Positions 25,417 through 35,100 are shown, counted from the stretch's first letter. The stretch is DNA of 64,000 nt from Pseudarthrobacter psychrotolerans (GCF_009911795.1 NZ_CP047898.1:1426001-1490000); one strand, 5' to 3'. Numbers and translations: made by a program. The notes: generated from the letters alone by a model not told the origin.

Positions 25417-25738
25417 AATTTCCTTCCCGCTCCCGGACCTCGGTGAGGGCCTGATCGAGGCGACCGTCCTTGAGTGGCTGGTTTCGCCCGGCGACCAAGT
25501 GGAGCGGAACCAGCCGCTGGCGGAAGTGGAAACCAGCAAATCCGCTGTTGAACTGCCCAGTCCGCAGGCAGGTAAAGTGGTGCGTACCTTCGGTGGGGCA
25601 GGCGACAGGATCAATGTCGGCGAACCCCTGATCGTGTTCGAGGTGCCGGACAACACTGCCGGAATCGTGGGTACGGTCCCGAAGGATGAGGCACCGACGC
25701 GCCGGGTCCGCCTGAGCGCCGTACTTGATGAGGACTGA
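25409..25738 (+). CDS. stand-alone lipoyl-domain protein (E2-like carrier)
   Basis: 109 residues: one lipoyl domain (about residues 1-78) and a short tail. 'PLPDLGEGLIEATVLEWLV' opens the domain as in E2 proteins; the lipoylation site is Lys44 in 'VETSKSAVELPSP'. The peripheral-subunit-binding and acyltransferase domains of a normal E2 (about 400 residues) are absent, and no frameshift explains this: the frame simply ends at TGA. GTG start overlaps the E1 beta stop. The next gene encodes an alpha/beta hydrolase, so the pair resembles AcoC of acetoin dehydrogenase (lipoyl plus alpha/beta hydrolase) split into two proteins. Lipoate carrier for this E1 is the likely role. Confidence 0.88.
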   Translation: MAEISFPLPDLGEGLIEATVLEWLVSPGDQVERNQPLAEVETSKSAVELPSPQAGKVVRTFGGAGDRINVGEPLIVFEVPDNTAGIVGTVPKDEAPTRRVRLSAVLDED

Positions 25739-25742
25739 CACC

Positions 25743-26570
25743 ATGAGCGGCAGGCACACCGGCGAGATGCATTCCCACACCGTTGAGGGCACCGACCCCC
25801 AACTGTTTGTGGAGGTGCACGACCCCCAGGACGACGCCGGGCTGCGCCCTGTGCTGCTGCTGCACGGCTTCTCTTCTTCCAGCAAACTCAACTGGCATGA
25901 CACCGGCTGGGTGGCCGCGCTGCTGGAGGCCGGCCGCCGCGTCATCACCGTGGACCTGCCCGGACACGGCCGCAGCGGCGCCCCCGAGGACATGGATTCC
26001 TACTCCCCCAGCCGGATCCGCGCGGACCTGCTGCAGATAGCGTTCGACGCCGGCGTGCGGCCATTGCACAACGGTGACCCTTCCAGCGGGGTGGACCTTG
26101 TGGGCTATTCCTTGGGCGCCCGGCTCGCCTGGGAATTCGGCGCCACCCAGCCTGAGATCGTCCACCGCCTGGTCCTGGGCGGACCGAACATCGCCGATCC
26201 GCTGGCGGCCTTTGACCTCATCGCCGCCCAGAACTACCTCGCCGACGGAACCCCCATCGCGGACCCGTCCACGGCCGGCCTGCTCAAGATGGCCATGCTC
26301 CTGCCGAGCAACAACATCTTCGCGCTGCTGTCCCTGGTGGATGCCATCAAAGCCGAACCGTTCGATCCGGCCGAAGCCGTCCCCCACATGCCCATGCTCC
26401 TTGTGGCCGGCGACCAGGATGAACGTGCGGCCACCATGCCCCAGCTTGCCGAACTCGGAATCCGGGCAGGGTCCATGGCCGAACAGCTGACATTACCCGG
26501 GCGGAACCACACCAACGCCATCACCAGCAGAGCTTTCAAACAAGGCGCCATCGCTTTCCTGGGAGTCTGA
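25743..26570 (+). CDS. alpha/beta hydrolase, fourth gene of the dehydrogenase operon
   Basis: 275 residues, alpha/beta hydrolase fold. Oxyanion segment 'LLLHGFSS'; nucleophile Ser123 in 'VGYSLGARL'; acid probably Asp224 or Asp226 in 'VAGDQDER'; His256 in 'PGRNHTN'. It starts four bases after the lipoyl gene, with GATGAGG as ribosome-binding site, so it belongs to the same transcript. In acetoin-dehydrogenase systems the E2 acyltransferase is an alpha/beta hydrolase fold joined to a lipoyl domain; here it may play that part as a separate chain, or act as a thioesterase/esterase in the same pathway. Both are inference. Confidence 0.87.
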   Translation: MSGRHTGEMHSHTVEGTDPQLFVEVHDPQDDAGLRPVLLLHGFSSSSKLNWHDTGWVAALLEAGRRVITVDLPGHGRSGAPEDMDSYSPSRIRADLLQIAFDAGVRPLHNGDPSSGVDLVGYSLGARLAWEFGATQPEIVHRLVLGGPNIADPLAAFDLIAAQNYLADGTPIADPSTAGLLKMAMLLPSNNIFALLSLVDAIKAEPFDPAEAVPHMPMLLVAGDQDERAATMPQLAELGIRAGSMAEQLTLPGRNHTNAITSRAFKQGAIAFLGV

Positions 26571-26654
26571 GCACTGCGCGGCTGACCCCTGACCGCCTGA
26601 TTCCTGACAGGGATTTCATAGCTCCCGCATAGGTTCCGCTGCTTGGATCGTCAG

Positions 26655-27533
26655 ATGCACGATCCTTTCCAGCCACGCGCCCGCCGGGTCGCCGCCCTGC
26701 TCCGCCGCTCCGTCCTGGTGGCTGCCGCCGGGTTCCTCGCTGTGGCCCTGCTCGTCGCCCTCTACATGCTGGCGCCCGCCCGGCCCCGGCAGGCTACGGC
26801 GTCGCGCACATCAAGAGGCATCGACACTTTTGCAAGCTCCGCCCCGATTGACGCGGGCCTGGACGCAGCCATCGGTGCCATCATCGACGACAACAGCCAG
26901 TACCAGGTGGGTGTTGCGCTGATGGCCACCGCCGGCGGGGACCTGCACCAGTACGGCGTGGAGGAACCGTTCGAGGCAGCGAGCACGGCCAAGATCCTGA
27001 CCGCTGCGGCCTATTACCACCTGGTGGAGCAGGGGTCAGCGTCCCTCGATGATCCGCTGGGCGCGTTCACCTCGGGATTCCAGATCCAAACGATGGTCCA
27101 GGACAGCAACAACGATGCGTGGAGCCTGCTGATGGACGCAGTGGGCCTTTCCGAACTCTCGGAGTACGCCGCCTCCCTCGACGTCACCTATGACCCCGAG
27201 GTGAACACGCTCTCGACAGCCGATATGGCCCATATCCTCGCGGAGCTGTTCGAGGGCCGGCTCCTGGACCAGGATCATACGGAGCAGCTGCTGTCCTACA
27301 TGCAGGACACCAACTACGAAAACCTCATTCCGGCAGCAGTTCCGGACGGCGTCACCGTCTTCCACAAGTACGGGCTGCTCGATGACGAACTCCACGACGC
27401 CGCCATCCTCTCCATGTCCTCCGGCAGCTACGTGCTGGTGGTTTTCACGAAGGGTGCCGGCCTCAGCGACGTCCCTGAGCGGACGGTCCTGATCCAGGAC
27501 ATCACCAAGGCCGTTACCGCCGCCCTTTCCTGA
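26655..27533 (+). CDS. membrane-anchored class A beta-lactamase-like serine hydrolase
   Basis: 292 residues from ATG 26655 (an in-frame TTG four codons upstream is less likely). A basic N-terminus is followed by one membrane helix (about residues 18-42), then an external domain. The serine-hydrolase motifs are present: Ser110-X-X-Lys113 ('ASTAK'), Ser151-Asn-Asn ('DSNNDAW'), and 'KYG' at 238-240 in place of the usual KTG. The class A Glu166-type loop is not obvious. It may be a penicillin-binding or peptidoglycan-active enzyme and not a resistance lactamase. Confidence 0.8.
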   Translation: MHDPFQPRARRVAALLRRSVLVAAAGFLAVALLVALYMLAPARPRQATASRTSRGIDTFASSAPIDAGLDAAIGAIIDDNSQYQVGVALMATAGGDLHQYGVEEPFEAASTAKILTAAAYYHLVEQGSASLDDPLGAFTSGFQIQTMVQDSNNDAWSLLMDAVGLSELSEYAASLDVTYDPEVNTLSTADMAHILAELFEGRLLDQDHTEQLLSYMQDTNYENLIPAAVPDGVTVFHKYGLLDDELHDAAILSMSSGSYVLVVFTKGAGLSDVPERTVLIQDITKAVTAALS

Positions 27534-27624
27534 CTCGGCAGCGCACGGGAGTCAGGATCCCCCCGCTCCCCAGGGCGGCAGAAGGTAGGCTGGAAGCGGG
27601 GCGGAGAGAGCCGGAGAGGGAACA

Positions 27625-28272
27625 ATGAGCACGCGTTTTGAAGACCGCACCGAGGCCGGCGAACGGCTGGCGGCAGTGCTCACCCAGTTCCGGGAACGCC
27701 CCGATACCATCGTCCTGGGGCTGGCCCGCGGCGGTATCCCCGTCGCCGCCGCAGCTGCGAAGGCCCTGTACCTGCCGCTCGGCGCCGTTCTGGTCCGGAA
27801 ACTCGGCATCCCCGGCCACGACGAAACAGCGTTCGGCGCGCTGGCCTGGTCCGGAGGCCGGATAGTGCGCCTGCTCAACCGTCCCCTGATCACCCGCATT
27901 CTGGATCACGGCGTCCGCCAGCAATGGCTGGACGAAGTGGAGAAACGCGAGCGGGCCGAGCTGCTCCGCCGGGCCGGGACTTACCCTGGGATCAGCAACA
28001 ACCTCACCGGCAAGACTGTCCTACTGCTCGACGACGGCCTGGCCACCGGAGCCACCATGCGCGCCGCCGTCGAGGCTGCCCGTTCCGGTGGCGCGGCACG
28101 CGTCGTCGCCGCAGCACCGGTGGGTTCGGTGGAGGCCTACGCGGCAGTGTCCAGGGTGTGCGATGCCGTGCTGTGCCTGCATCTGCCGGGCAAGTTCCGC
28201 GCCGTGGGCAGCTTCTACCGGCACTTCGAACAATTGACCGATGAGGACGCCATCAGCCTGCTGAACCAGTAG
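27625..28272 (+). CDS. phosphoribosyltransferase-fold protein
   Basis: 215 residues; ATG behind GGAGAGGGAA. The PRPP-binding loop 'TVLLLDDGLATGATM' spans about residues 131-145, with the two acidic residues and the Thr-Gly-Ala-Thr turn intact. An N-terminal 'LGLARGGIPVAAAAAKALYL' fits the stand-alone PRTase branch often found beside dienelactone-hydrolase or stress genes. The base it acts on is unknown. A strong two-way hairpin follows, shared with the convergent MHS transporter gene. Confidence 0.85.
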   Translation: MSTRFEDRTEAGERLAAVLTQFRERPDTIVLGLARGGIPVAAAAAKALYLPLGAVLVRKLGIPGHDETAFGALAWSGGRIVRLLNRPLITRILDHGVRQQWLDEVEKRERAELLRRAGTYPGISNNLTGKTVLLLDDGLATGATMRAAVEAARSGGAARVVAAAPVGSVEAYAAVSRVCDAVLCLHLPGKFRAVGSFYRHFEQLTDEDAISLLNQ

Positions 28273-28291
28273 GCCCCACTCAAACACTGGG

Positions 28292-28353
28292 CCGCACGGC
28301 AAAAACGGCGGGTCCAGGCCAGATGGCCGGAACCCGCCGTTTTTGCCGTGCGG
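28292..28353. terminator. bidirectional terminator, 22-bp perfect stem
   Basis: 28292-28313 pairs with 28332-28353. The stem contains A5 on one arm and T5 on the other, followed by more stem, and lies between two convergent genes (stops at 28272 and 28360). The 18-base loop has GGCC at both ends. Confidence 0.85.
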
Positions 28354-28359
28354 ACAACT

Positions 28360-29694
28360 TTAGTGGTGGTTGCTGACGCCGAGCGGGTTGCCCTTCGTCT
28401 CCTTGGCAAGCAGGACCCCTACAGCGGAAATCACGCACAGGATCATGATGTAGATGCCGATGGATCCGGTCCACTTGGTGCTCTGCAGCAGCGCCTCCGC
28501 GATGGTGGCGGCGAAGGCGCCGCCGAGGATGGCGCCGAACGCGTACCCGATGGAAATCCCCGAGTAACGGACGTTCGCCGGGAACATCTCGGCGTACATC
28601 GCGGACATCGGGCCGTAGGACAGTCCCAGCCCAATGGTCAGGACGAACAGCGCAACGCCGTAGAGCATGATGTCCCTGGTATCGATCAGGGCGAACATCG
28701 GGATCATCCAAACGAAGATGATCGCATAACCGATCAGGAACGTCTTGACGCGGCCGATCCGGTCTGAGAGCCAGCCGCCTGCAAGCGTGAAGATCAGCCA
28801 GCCGAAGGAAGCCAGTGTGGTGGCCAGCAGAATCTGCGGGGTGGGCATCTTCAGGGACTTGGTGGCGTAGGAGATGAAGAAGGCTATCAGGAGGTATCCG
28901 GCGGCGTTGTTGCCGATGAAGATCATCGTCGAGTAGAGGACTGCCTTTTTGTGGTTCCGGATGAGCTCGCCGAGCGGCGCTTTGCTTTCTTCCTTACGGG
29001 TGGCCATCTCCTGGAAGACGGGGCTCTCGGCCACAGCCCGCCGGATCAGGTATCCCACCACAATAAGCACGATGGACAGCAGGAACGGCACCCGCCAGCC
29101 CCACGCCGCGAAGTCTTCCTTTGACATATTCGAGTTGAGAACGAAGAGCAGGCCGGTAGCCAGGATCATGCCGACCGGGACACCGATCTGCGGGTACGCA
29201 CCGAACACACCGCGCCGGCTCTTGGGGGCGTGTTCCACGGCCATCAGGGCAGCGCCGCCCCATTCGCCGCCGGCGGAGAAGCCTTGGGCGATGCGGAGGA
29301 TGATCAGCAGCATGGGGGCCCAGACGCCGATCTGCGCATAGGTCGGCAGCATGCCGATCAGTGAAGTGGCTGCGCCCATCATCAGGAGGGTGAAGACCAG
29401 CATGGCCTTGCGTCCGAGCCTGTCGCCAAGATGGCCGGCAACCACCGCACCCAGCGGGCGGAACAGGAAGCTGATGCCGATGAGGGCGAAGGACAGGATC
29501 TGGGCCAGGCCCGGGTTGGATTCGTTCAGCGGAGCCAGGAACAGCGGGGACAGCAGCGTGCCCGTCAGTTGCGCGAAGATGAAAAAGTCGTACCACTCGA
29601 TGGTGGTGCCGACCAGCGTTGCTGCGAGGACCTTGCGTTCCTCGTGCTTGCTGCTCGGGCCCGCCTCGGAATCGACGCGTGAAGTTTCGGTCAT
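28360..29694 (-). CDS. MFS transporter, metabolite:H+ symporter (MHS) family
   Basis: 444 residues, 12 helices. ATG 29694 is chosen because CGGAG precedes it and the family starts here; a longer frame upstream reads through the promoter. MHS signatures: 'GTTIEWYDFFIFAQLTGTL' at the first helix, 'GHLGDRLGRKAMLV' in loop 2-3, and 'RIAQGFSAGGEWGGAALMA' in helix 4-5. MHS carriers import organic acids such as shikimate, citrate, proline/betaine or aromatic acids. A divergent IclR gene and symmetric sites between them suggest substrate-induced uptake of an aromatic or carboxylic acid. Confidence 0.92.
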   Translation of the reverse strand: MTETSRVDSEAGPSSKHEERKVLAATLVGTTIEWYDFFIFAQLTGTLLSPLFLAPLNESNPGLAQILSFALIGISFLFRPLGAVVAGHLGDRLGRKAMLVFTLLMMGAATSLIGMLPTYAQIGVWAPMLLIILRIAQGFSAGGEWGGAALMAVEHAPKSRRGVFGAYPQIGVPVGMILATGLLFVLNSNMSKEDFAAWGWRVPFLLSIVLIVVGYLIRRAVAESPVFQEMATRKEESKAPLGELIRNHKKAVLYSTMIFIGNNAAGYLLIAFFISYATKSLKMPTPQILLATTLASFGWLIFTLAGGWLSDRIGRVKTFLIGYAIIFVWMIPMFALIDTRDIMLYGVALFVLTIGLGLSYGPMSAMYAEMFPANVRYSGISIGYAFGAILGGAFAATIAEALLQSTKWTGSIGIYIMILCVISAVGVLLAKETKGNPLGVSNHH

Positions 29695-29764
29695 TGGAAC
29701 TCCGTGGCTTGGGGGCAGCTTGATTAAGGATTGAGGCTGCCGAGGTGGATTCGGGCCGTCCGAT

Positions 29765-29786
29765 TTACTGATCGAACGGTCAGTAA
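29765..29786. promoter_or_regulatory. palindrome TTACTGA-N8-TCAGTAA in the MHS-IclR divergent region
   Basis: Seven-base perfect arms around TCGAACGG, extended inward with one mismatch. It lies about 70 bases upstream of the MHS start. The form is typical of a dimeric repressor site (TetR or IclR type). Confidence 0.55.
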
Positions 29787-29867
29787 GTACGAGGGTACGC
29801 GAAGACGTGACGAAACGCACTACCTTGTAGATTGTTCGTGCGGATCAATTCCATAGTTGAACTGTCT

Positions 29868-29906
29868 TTTCGAAATCACAACACAGCTTTCGAAATCCCA
29901 ACACAG
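29868..29906. promoter_or_regulatory. two tandem 19-base direct repeats, 20-base period, upstream of iclR
   Basis: 29868-29886 and 29888-29906 differ at one position; each begins TTTCGAAATC and ends CAACACAG. The 20-base period places both on the same face of the helix. They lie about 70 bases upstream of the iclR start and are probable binding sites for the IclR protein. Confidence 0.6.
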
Positions 29907-29972
29907 TCCGGGTGGGGGAAGCACCGCCACGGCACACGGGCAGCGCCCGTGCTCCCGCCTAGGATGGAATCC

Positions 29973-30698
29973 ATGACCCCCACCGCAGTCCCCGCCGGAG
30001 CCGCCCAGGCTTCGCCGTCCCAGACCCTGTCGCGCGGAATCCGGGCACTGGAAATCCTGGCGGCGGCTCAGGCGCCGTTGACCATTGCGGAACTTGCCGA
30101 GGCCATGGGGGTTCACCGTTCCGTGGCCTACCGGATCCTGCGGACCCTGGAAGACCACTCCCTACTGGTGCGCGATGACGCGGGCAAAGTCCAGCCAGGA
30201 CCCGGGCTCGCCGTCCTGGCGCGGGGCGTTGCCCGCAACCTGCAGACGGCGGCGCTGCCGGAACTGACCCAACTCGCGAATGCCCTGACCATGAGCGCCT
30301 TTGTGGCCGTGTGGGACCGCGATGACTGTGTGACCCTGGTCACTGTGGACCCTCGGCACACCGGAGCCGCGATCGTCCAGCACCCCGGTTCCAGGCATCC
30401 CATCAGCGCCGGTGCGCCTGGAATTGCGATCCAGTCAGCGTATTCAGAAGCGGATTGGCATGCGGCTGCCCCCGGGACCCCCTACCGGCCTGAGGCCGGA
30501 ACCGCGAGGCGCGTAGGCTATGCCGCCAGCCATGACGAAGTCATCGCCGGCGTCTCCTCCGTGGCAGTTCCGGTCAGGGTCCCTGGGGGCCGGCCGGCCG
30601 CGCTGGCCGTTGTATACATCAGGGCAGCCCAGAATCCGGATGAAATCGCCGCCGCGCTGATGGCGGGCGCCGGGCGCATTGAGGCCCAGCTGGGCTGA
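29973..30698 (+). CDS. IclR family transcriptional regulator
   Basis: 241 residues. The ATG at 29973 is seven bases after TAGGAT (29960-29965), a leaderless start; the ATG at 29964 overlaps that box. N-terminal winged helix (about residues 18-75, 'IAELAEAMGVHRSVAYRILR') and C-terminal ligand-binding GAF-like domain (about 90-240), which is shorter than the family mean. IclR proteins control catabolic operons and usually their own gene. The divergent MHS transporter is the obvious target. Confidence 0.9.
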   Translation: MTPTAVPAGAAQASPSQTLSRGIRALEILAAAQAPLTIAELAEAMGVHRSVAYRILRTLEDHSLLVRDDAGKVQPGPGLAVLARGVARNLQTAALPELTQLANALTMSAFVAVWDRDDCVTLVTVDPRHTGAAIVQHPGSRHPISAGAPGIAIQSAYSEADWHAAAPGTPYRPEAGTARRVGYAASHDEVIAGVSSVAVPVRVPGGRPAALAVVYIRAAQNPDEIAAALMAGAGRIEAQLG

Positions 30699-30730
30699 CC
30701 ACCGTACATGCGGCCGTGGCCCGGCGTCGG

Positions 30731-32035
30731 TTAGTGGCGTTTGCGGAGAATGGCTGCCGCGGCAGCACCAAGCACCAGCAGGCCGCCTGCAGCAACCACA
30801 GGCACAATGAATGCGGTGTGGTAGCCGTAGGCCTGCGCGAGCTGGCCTCCAACGGCGGCCCCCAGCGCGGTGCCCGCCACGATCCCGCTGGCCAGTGCCG
30901 TCATCACGGTCCCCAGCCGTTCTACCGGCGCCACCAGGCCTCCAATCGCGAAGACTGTCACCATCACGGGACCCACCGGCAATCCCAGGACCAGAAGCAC
31001 TGCGACCATGCCGCCCAACGATCCCGGCACCAGAAGCAGCAACGCGAGCACTGTCATCAGCGCCGCGCTGACCAGCCACCGGGCGGCCGGGGTGAAGCGC
31101 TGGGGCCAGTACGCCACGGACAGGGCTGCGGCGGCAGAACTCAATCCCATGACCGCATACAGCAGTCCGGCGATTTCGGAGGTGGCGAAACTCGCGGAGA
31201 AGGAGCTCAAAGCCGTCTGGGCGGACCCGAAGAAGGTGCCCATGGCCACCATCGCCAGGACGGGCAGTACGACGACGGCGGGAATCCTGGCTGCCTTGCG
31301 CGAGGCTGCGGAGCCCCGGTTCAGGGGAACCGCCTTGTGGGTGGAGTGCATCGCAAAGGCGGGCACCAGTGTGATGGTCATGGCCGCAGCCAGGGCCAAC
31401 GGCAGCCAAGGTGCCACCAGGCTGGCCAGGATTCCCACCAGGGCCGGCCCCAGGACGAACGTCAGCTCATCGGCGGTGCCCTCGTAGGACAGGGCCGTGT
31501 CCAGATCCCTGCCGGCCTTCGCTCCGTTGCCCCCCGAGGTGAGCGCCATCCAGCGCACCCTGGCCAGCGGCCCTACCTGCGGGCAGCTGGCACCCGCGAG
31601 AAACGCGGCGGCGATCACGGCCACGGGAAAGGATCCGGCTTCGGGCGCAGCCCAGGCCGTGCCGATCAGTGCCAGGACCGCCATCGTGTTGAGCACCGCC
31701 GCAACCAGGAGGACGGGCCGCTGCCCCCTGCGGTCTGCGAGGGCACCAAGGACCGGGGCGCCGAGTGCCGAGCCGATCCCCACGGCGCCTGCGGCAGTGC
31801 CACCCAGCGCGTAGGAGCCGGTCACGGATGTGACCAGGGTCAGGGCACCGACGGTGAGCATGGCCAGCGGCAGCCGGGCGAACAGGCCCAGGGGGATAAA
31901 GCTGCGGCCGGCGAGGTGCAGGAGCCTGGCGAACCGCCCCGTGGGCGGAGCCAGCGCAGCGGAGGCCGGCGCAGGGTCAGGCGTGAGAGGCGCTTCCAGG
32001 GAAGCGGGCAGGGAGGACGTTGTGGAAGAGTTCAA
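30731..32035 (-). CDS. MFS transporter
   Basis: About 434 residues with 12 helices and the MFS loop motif 'GALADRRGQRPVLLVAAVLN'. Substrate unknown; a drug- or sugar-efflux role is possible. The start is unclear. The frame can only open at TTG 32035, which has no good ribosome-binding site. A strong GGAGGAGGGACG-ATG lies at 32063 in another frame; it could start a 28-codon leader peptide, or one extra base between 32034 and 32060 could hide the true start. A perfect TATAAT (32103-32108, minus strand) lies upstream. It sits downstream of sbcC on the same strand but with its own promoter. Confidence 0.82.
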   Translation of the reverse strand: MNSSTTSSLPASLEAPLTPDPAPASAALAPPTGRFARLLHLAGRSFIPLGLFARLPLAMLTVGALTLVTSVTGSYALGGTAAGAVGIGSALGAPVLGALADRRGQRPVLLVAAVLNTMAVLALIGTAWAAPEAGSFPVAVIAAAFLAGASCPQVGPLARVRWMALTSGGNGAKAGRDLDTALSYEGTADELTFVLGPALVGILASLVAPWLPLALAAAMTITLVPAFAMHSTHKAVPLNRGSAASRKAARIPAVVVLPVLAMVAMGTFFGSAQTALSSFSASFATSEIAGLLYAVMGLSSAAAALSVAYWPQRFTPAARWLVSAALMTVLALLLLVPGSLGGMVAVLLVLGLPVGPVMVTVFAIGGLVAPVERLGTVMTALASGIVAGTALGAAVGGQLAQAYGYHTAFIVPVVAAGGLLVLGAAAAAILRKRH

Positions 32036-32102
32036 GGTTCCGGGCTCGTTCAGTAATGCGCATCGTCCCTCCTCCCGATGCGCGCGACCCGGTAACTGTC
32101 CA

Positions 32103-32108
32103 ATTATA
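32103..32108 (-). promoter_or_regulatory. -10 box TATAAT of the MFS gene
   Basis: Consensus hexamer on the minus strand, about 40 bases before the strong Shine-Dalgarno sequence at the ATG at 32063. I see no good -35. Confidence 0.5.
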
Positions 32109-32147
32109 TAGGCCGGTCAGGCACAGTCCAGCCCGACATGGCCGCAG

Positions 32148-35100
32148 TCACACCAGGGCCTCGGCGGCGTCGGAAATGCGGAGCGTGGAACCGTTCCGGC
32201 CCTTGAGGACCTGGAGTTGGGTTCCGATGCGCTGTTTCATCTCCCCCACATGGCTGACGAGACCCACAACGCGCCCGCCGTCGCGAAGGCCTTCGAGGGC
32301 ATCCATGACCTGTTCCAGGGATTGTTCGTCCAGGCTGCCGAAGCCCTCGTCCACAAAAAGCGTCTCGATCTGGATGCCACCGGATTCCTGCTGCACAACG
32401 TCTGCCAACCCGAGGGCGAGGGACAGGGACGCCATAAAGGACTCACCGCCGGAAAGGGTGGAAGTATCCCGGCGGTGTCCGGTCCACTGGTCCACAACTT
32501 CCAGCCCCAACCCGGATTTTGCGCCGCGCGCGGCCTTGGCGTCCGAGTGCTGGAGCAGGTAGCGGCCATCGCTCATGGCGACCAGCCGTTCGGAAGCAGC
32601 CAACGCCACCTGTTCGAGCCGTGCCGCGAGGACGTAGCTGTTCAGGCTCATGCGGTAGGTGTTGTCTCCACGGCCGGCGGCGGTATCAGCCAGGGCTGTC
32701 AGCAGCTGGGCGCGTTCCCTGGGAACCCGCCCGGAACCGGCCAGCTGTTGGTAGTCGTGGCGGACAGCGGCCAGCGATTCCACACAGCGCACGGCCATGC
32801 CGGCGGCAAGATCGGCGGCCCGTGCTTCCTGCCCGGCCTGCTCCGCGGCGGCCTGCAGTTGCGCGAGGAGGGCTTCGTCCACCATGGGATGGGCTGCCTT
32901 TTCAGCCAGTGCCAGCAGCAGATCCTCGGATGCGAACAGCTCGGCAATCCGCGCCTGTTCGTCCTGGCCGGCCCGGACCTCGGCCTGCAGGGCAGCAGCA
33001 TCAGCATTCGAAAGCAGCTGTGCGCGAGCCACCTCCGCCGAGCTGAAGCCAGCGTCCGGCAACGCCAGTTCAAGCTGGATCCGTGCTTCCTCGGCCCTGG
33101 CCTTGGCTCTGGTGAGCAAGGCTTGGGCCTCCACGGCCTTCTCCAACGTGGCGGCGGCGTCCTGCAGCGACCGCAGCCTGTGCGTGAGGCTGCGGTGACG
33201 GCCACGCAGCGCAGAGAGTGCGCTGTCAAGGGACGCCAGCTGGTCCACCAGTCCCGACAATTCAACGGTCACCTGCGCGAGTTCGGACGCTGCGCTGTGC
33301 CTGGCGGAATCCGCTGCGGCAATTCCGGCTTCTGCAGCCTCAAGCTGCTGACGGAGGTCCGCGAGATTCTTCACCGCCAGCTGCGACTCTCCGGCGACTG
33401 TGCGGGCAGACTCGAAGCCAGTCATCGCATCCTCTTCAGGCATGTCCCCGCCCTGGCTTTCAAGGACAGCCACCAACTGGTTCGCGTCGGCCAACTCACG
33501 GGCCCGCGCTGCCAGCTTTGTCTCGGCGGCCTCATGGTCCTGCTGGGCAGCTTCCTCGGCCTGGCTGAGGCCCAGCGCGGACGCCGCAGCCTCCGCGGGA
33601 GCAGGGTGGTCCGCACTGCCGCAAACGGGGCAGGCCTCTCCCTCGGCCAGCTGGGCGGCGAGTTCGGCGGCGGCGTTGGCGAGTCTTTCCTCGCGCAGGT
33701 CCAGCCAGCGGAGTTTCTTCTCGAGCTGGATCTCCCGGGACGCCGAGTGGCGCTCCGTGGCGAGCGCCTGCGCCGCGCGTGCGGCCGCGTAGCGCCGGAC
33801 GACGTCAAGAAGTTCCCCAGCCGCAGCGGCTTCCTTGGCATGGAGGGTGGCGGCTGAGGCCAGTTCCACCACGGGCTCCAGGCCTGCCGTCAGGGTTTCC
33901 TGCTCCGCGCGGAGGCCCTGCAGCGAAACGCCAAGGTCAATGTCCTTTTGTGCGAGTTCCTGCTGCTTCGTGGTGAGCGCGGCGCGCCTGGCAACCAGTG
34001 AATGAAGGCGTTCCTCATCCGGCAACCTGGCTTCCACAACGGCCAACAGGGACCGGAGGCGGCTGAGCTCACCCGCGATGTCAAGAGCCCCGGCGGCGGA
34101 GAGCCCGGCGTCGGCGTTACCCGCATCCAAGGCGCCAAGGTCCAGCTGGCCCAGTTCGGGGTCTTCATCGGCGGCCATCCGCAGCAGTGTGGTGGCGGAT
34201 TCCATGGCTCCGGCCGCGTGCCGGACCTGGGTCTGGCCGTGCTGGACAGCCTGCAGCTGGCCCGTGAGCACCTCGGCACGGCGGTGTTGTTCGAGCCGGA
34301 CGCCATGGAGTTCCAGGGAGGGCAGGATTGCCTCAGCGTCTGCTTTACGGGCCTCAGCGGCTGCCAGCTTGCGGTGCCGTTCCCGCCGCGCGGACTCGCT
34401 CTCCAGCCGGCCTGACGTGTGCCTACTGACGTCCGTTGCGGCCTCCGCCGCCGCAGCCAGTTCCCCTGCGCGGTGGGCCACGGTTTCCTGCAGCCATTCG
34501 ATCCGGGCAGCCGATTCCTCTTGGGCAGGAGCCGCAGAATCATCAATGGCCAAGGCAGCGGCCTCGGCTTCGGCCCGACCCGCCAGCACTTCAAGCTCGC
34601 CGTTCAGCCGGGCAACATCGTTCCGCGCGGCCTGGGCCTGCGCCGACAACTCCTGTTCCAGAGCTTCGAACCGCTGGGTGCCAAAGAGCTTCTGCAGCAG
34701 TTCCAGGCGATCGGCTGCCTTGGACCGCAGAAAGGCGGCAAAATCGCCTTGCGGCAGCATCACCACGCGGGTGAACTGTTCCCGGTCCATTCCCAGCAGG
34801 GCGGTGATTTCAGCGCCGGCTTCATCATTGCGTCCGGATCTCTCCGTCCACGTTCCGCTGATGCGTTCCCGGAGGAGCGTTTTGGCCTGCTGTGTGGTGA
34901 AGCCGTTTTTTCCCCGGGCACTGGGTTTGTCCCAGGCCGGCGACCTGGTGACTTCGAAGTGGCGGCCCTGGGCGGAAAACTCGCAGGTGACCGCCGGTTC
35001 AAGCGACGGCTCGGCATGATCGCTGCGCAGGCGCTTGCCCTCCTGGCGCGCCCCCGGCACGGATCCGTACAACGCAAAGCAAACAGCGTCCAGCACGCTG

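Noticed and set aside
26655..27533. Acquired antibiotic-resistance beta-lactamase
   Set aside because: KTG is replaced by KYG, a membrane anchor is present, and there are no mobile-element neighbours. A housekeeping serine hydrolase is more likely.
30716..32056. Open frame of about 446 codons opposite the MFS gene
   Set aside because: Gly/Gln/His-rich product typical of antisense reading of a membrane protein.
32217..33857. Open frame of about 546 codons opposite sbcC
   Set aside because: Antisense shadow of the coiled-coil region; no start signal and no recognisable domain.
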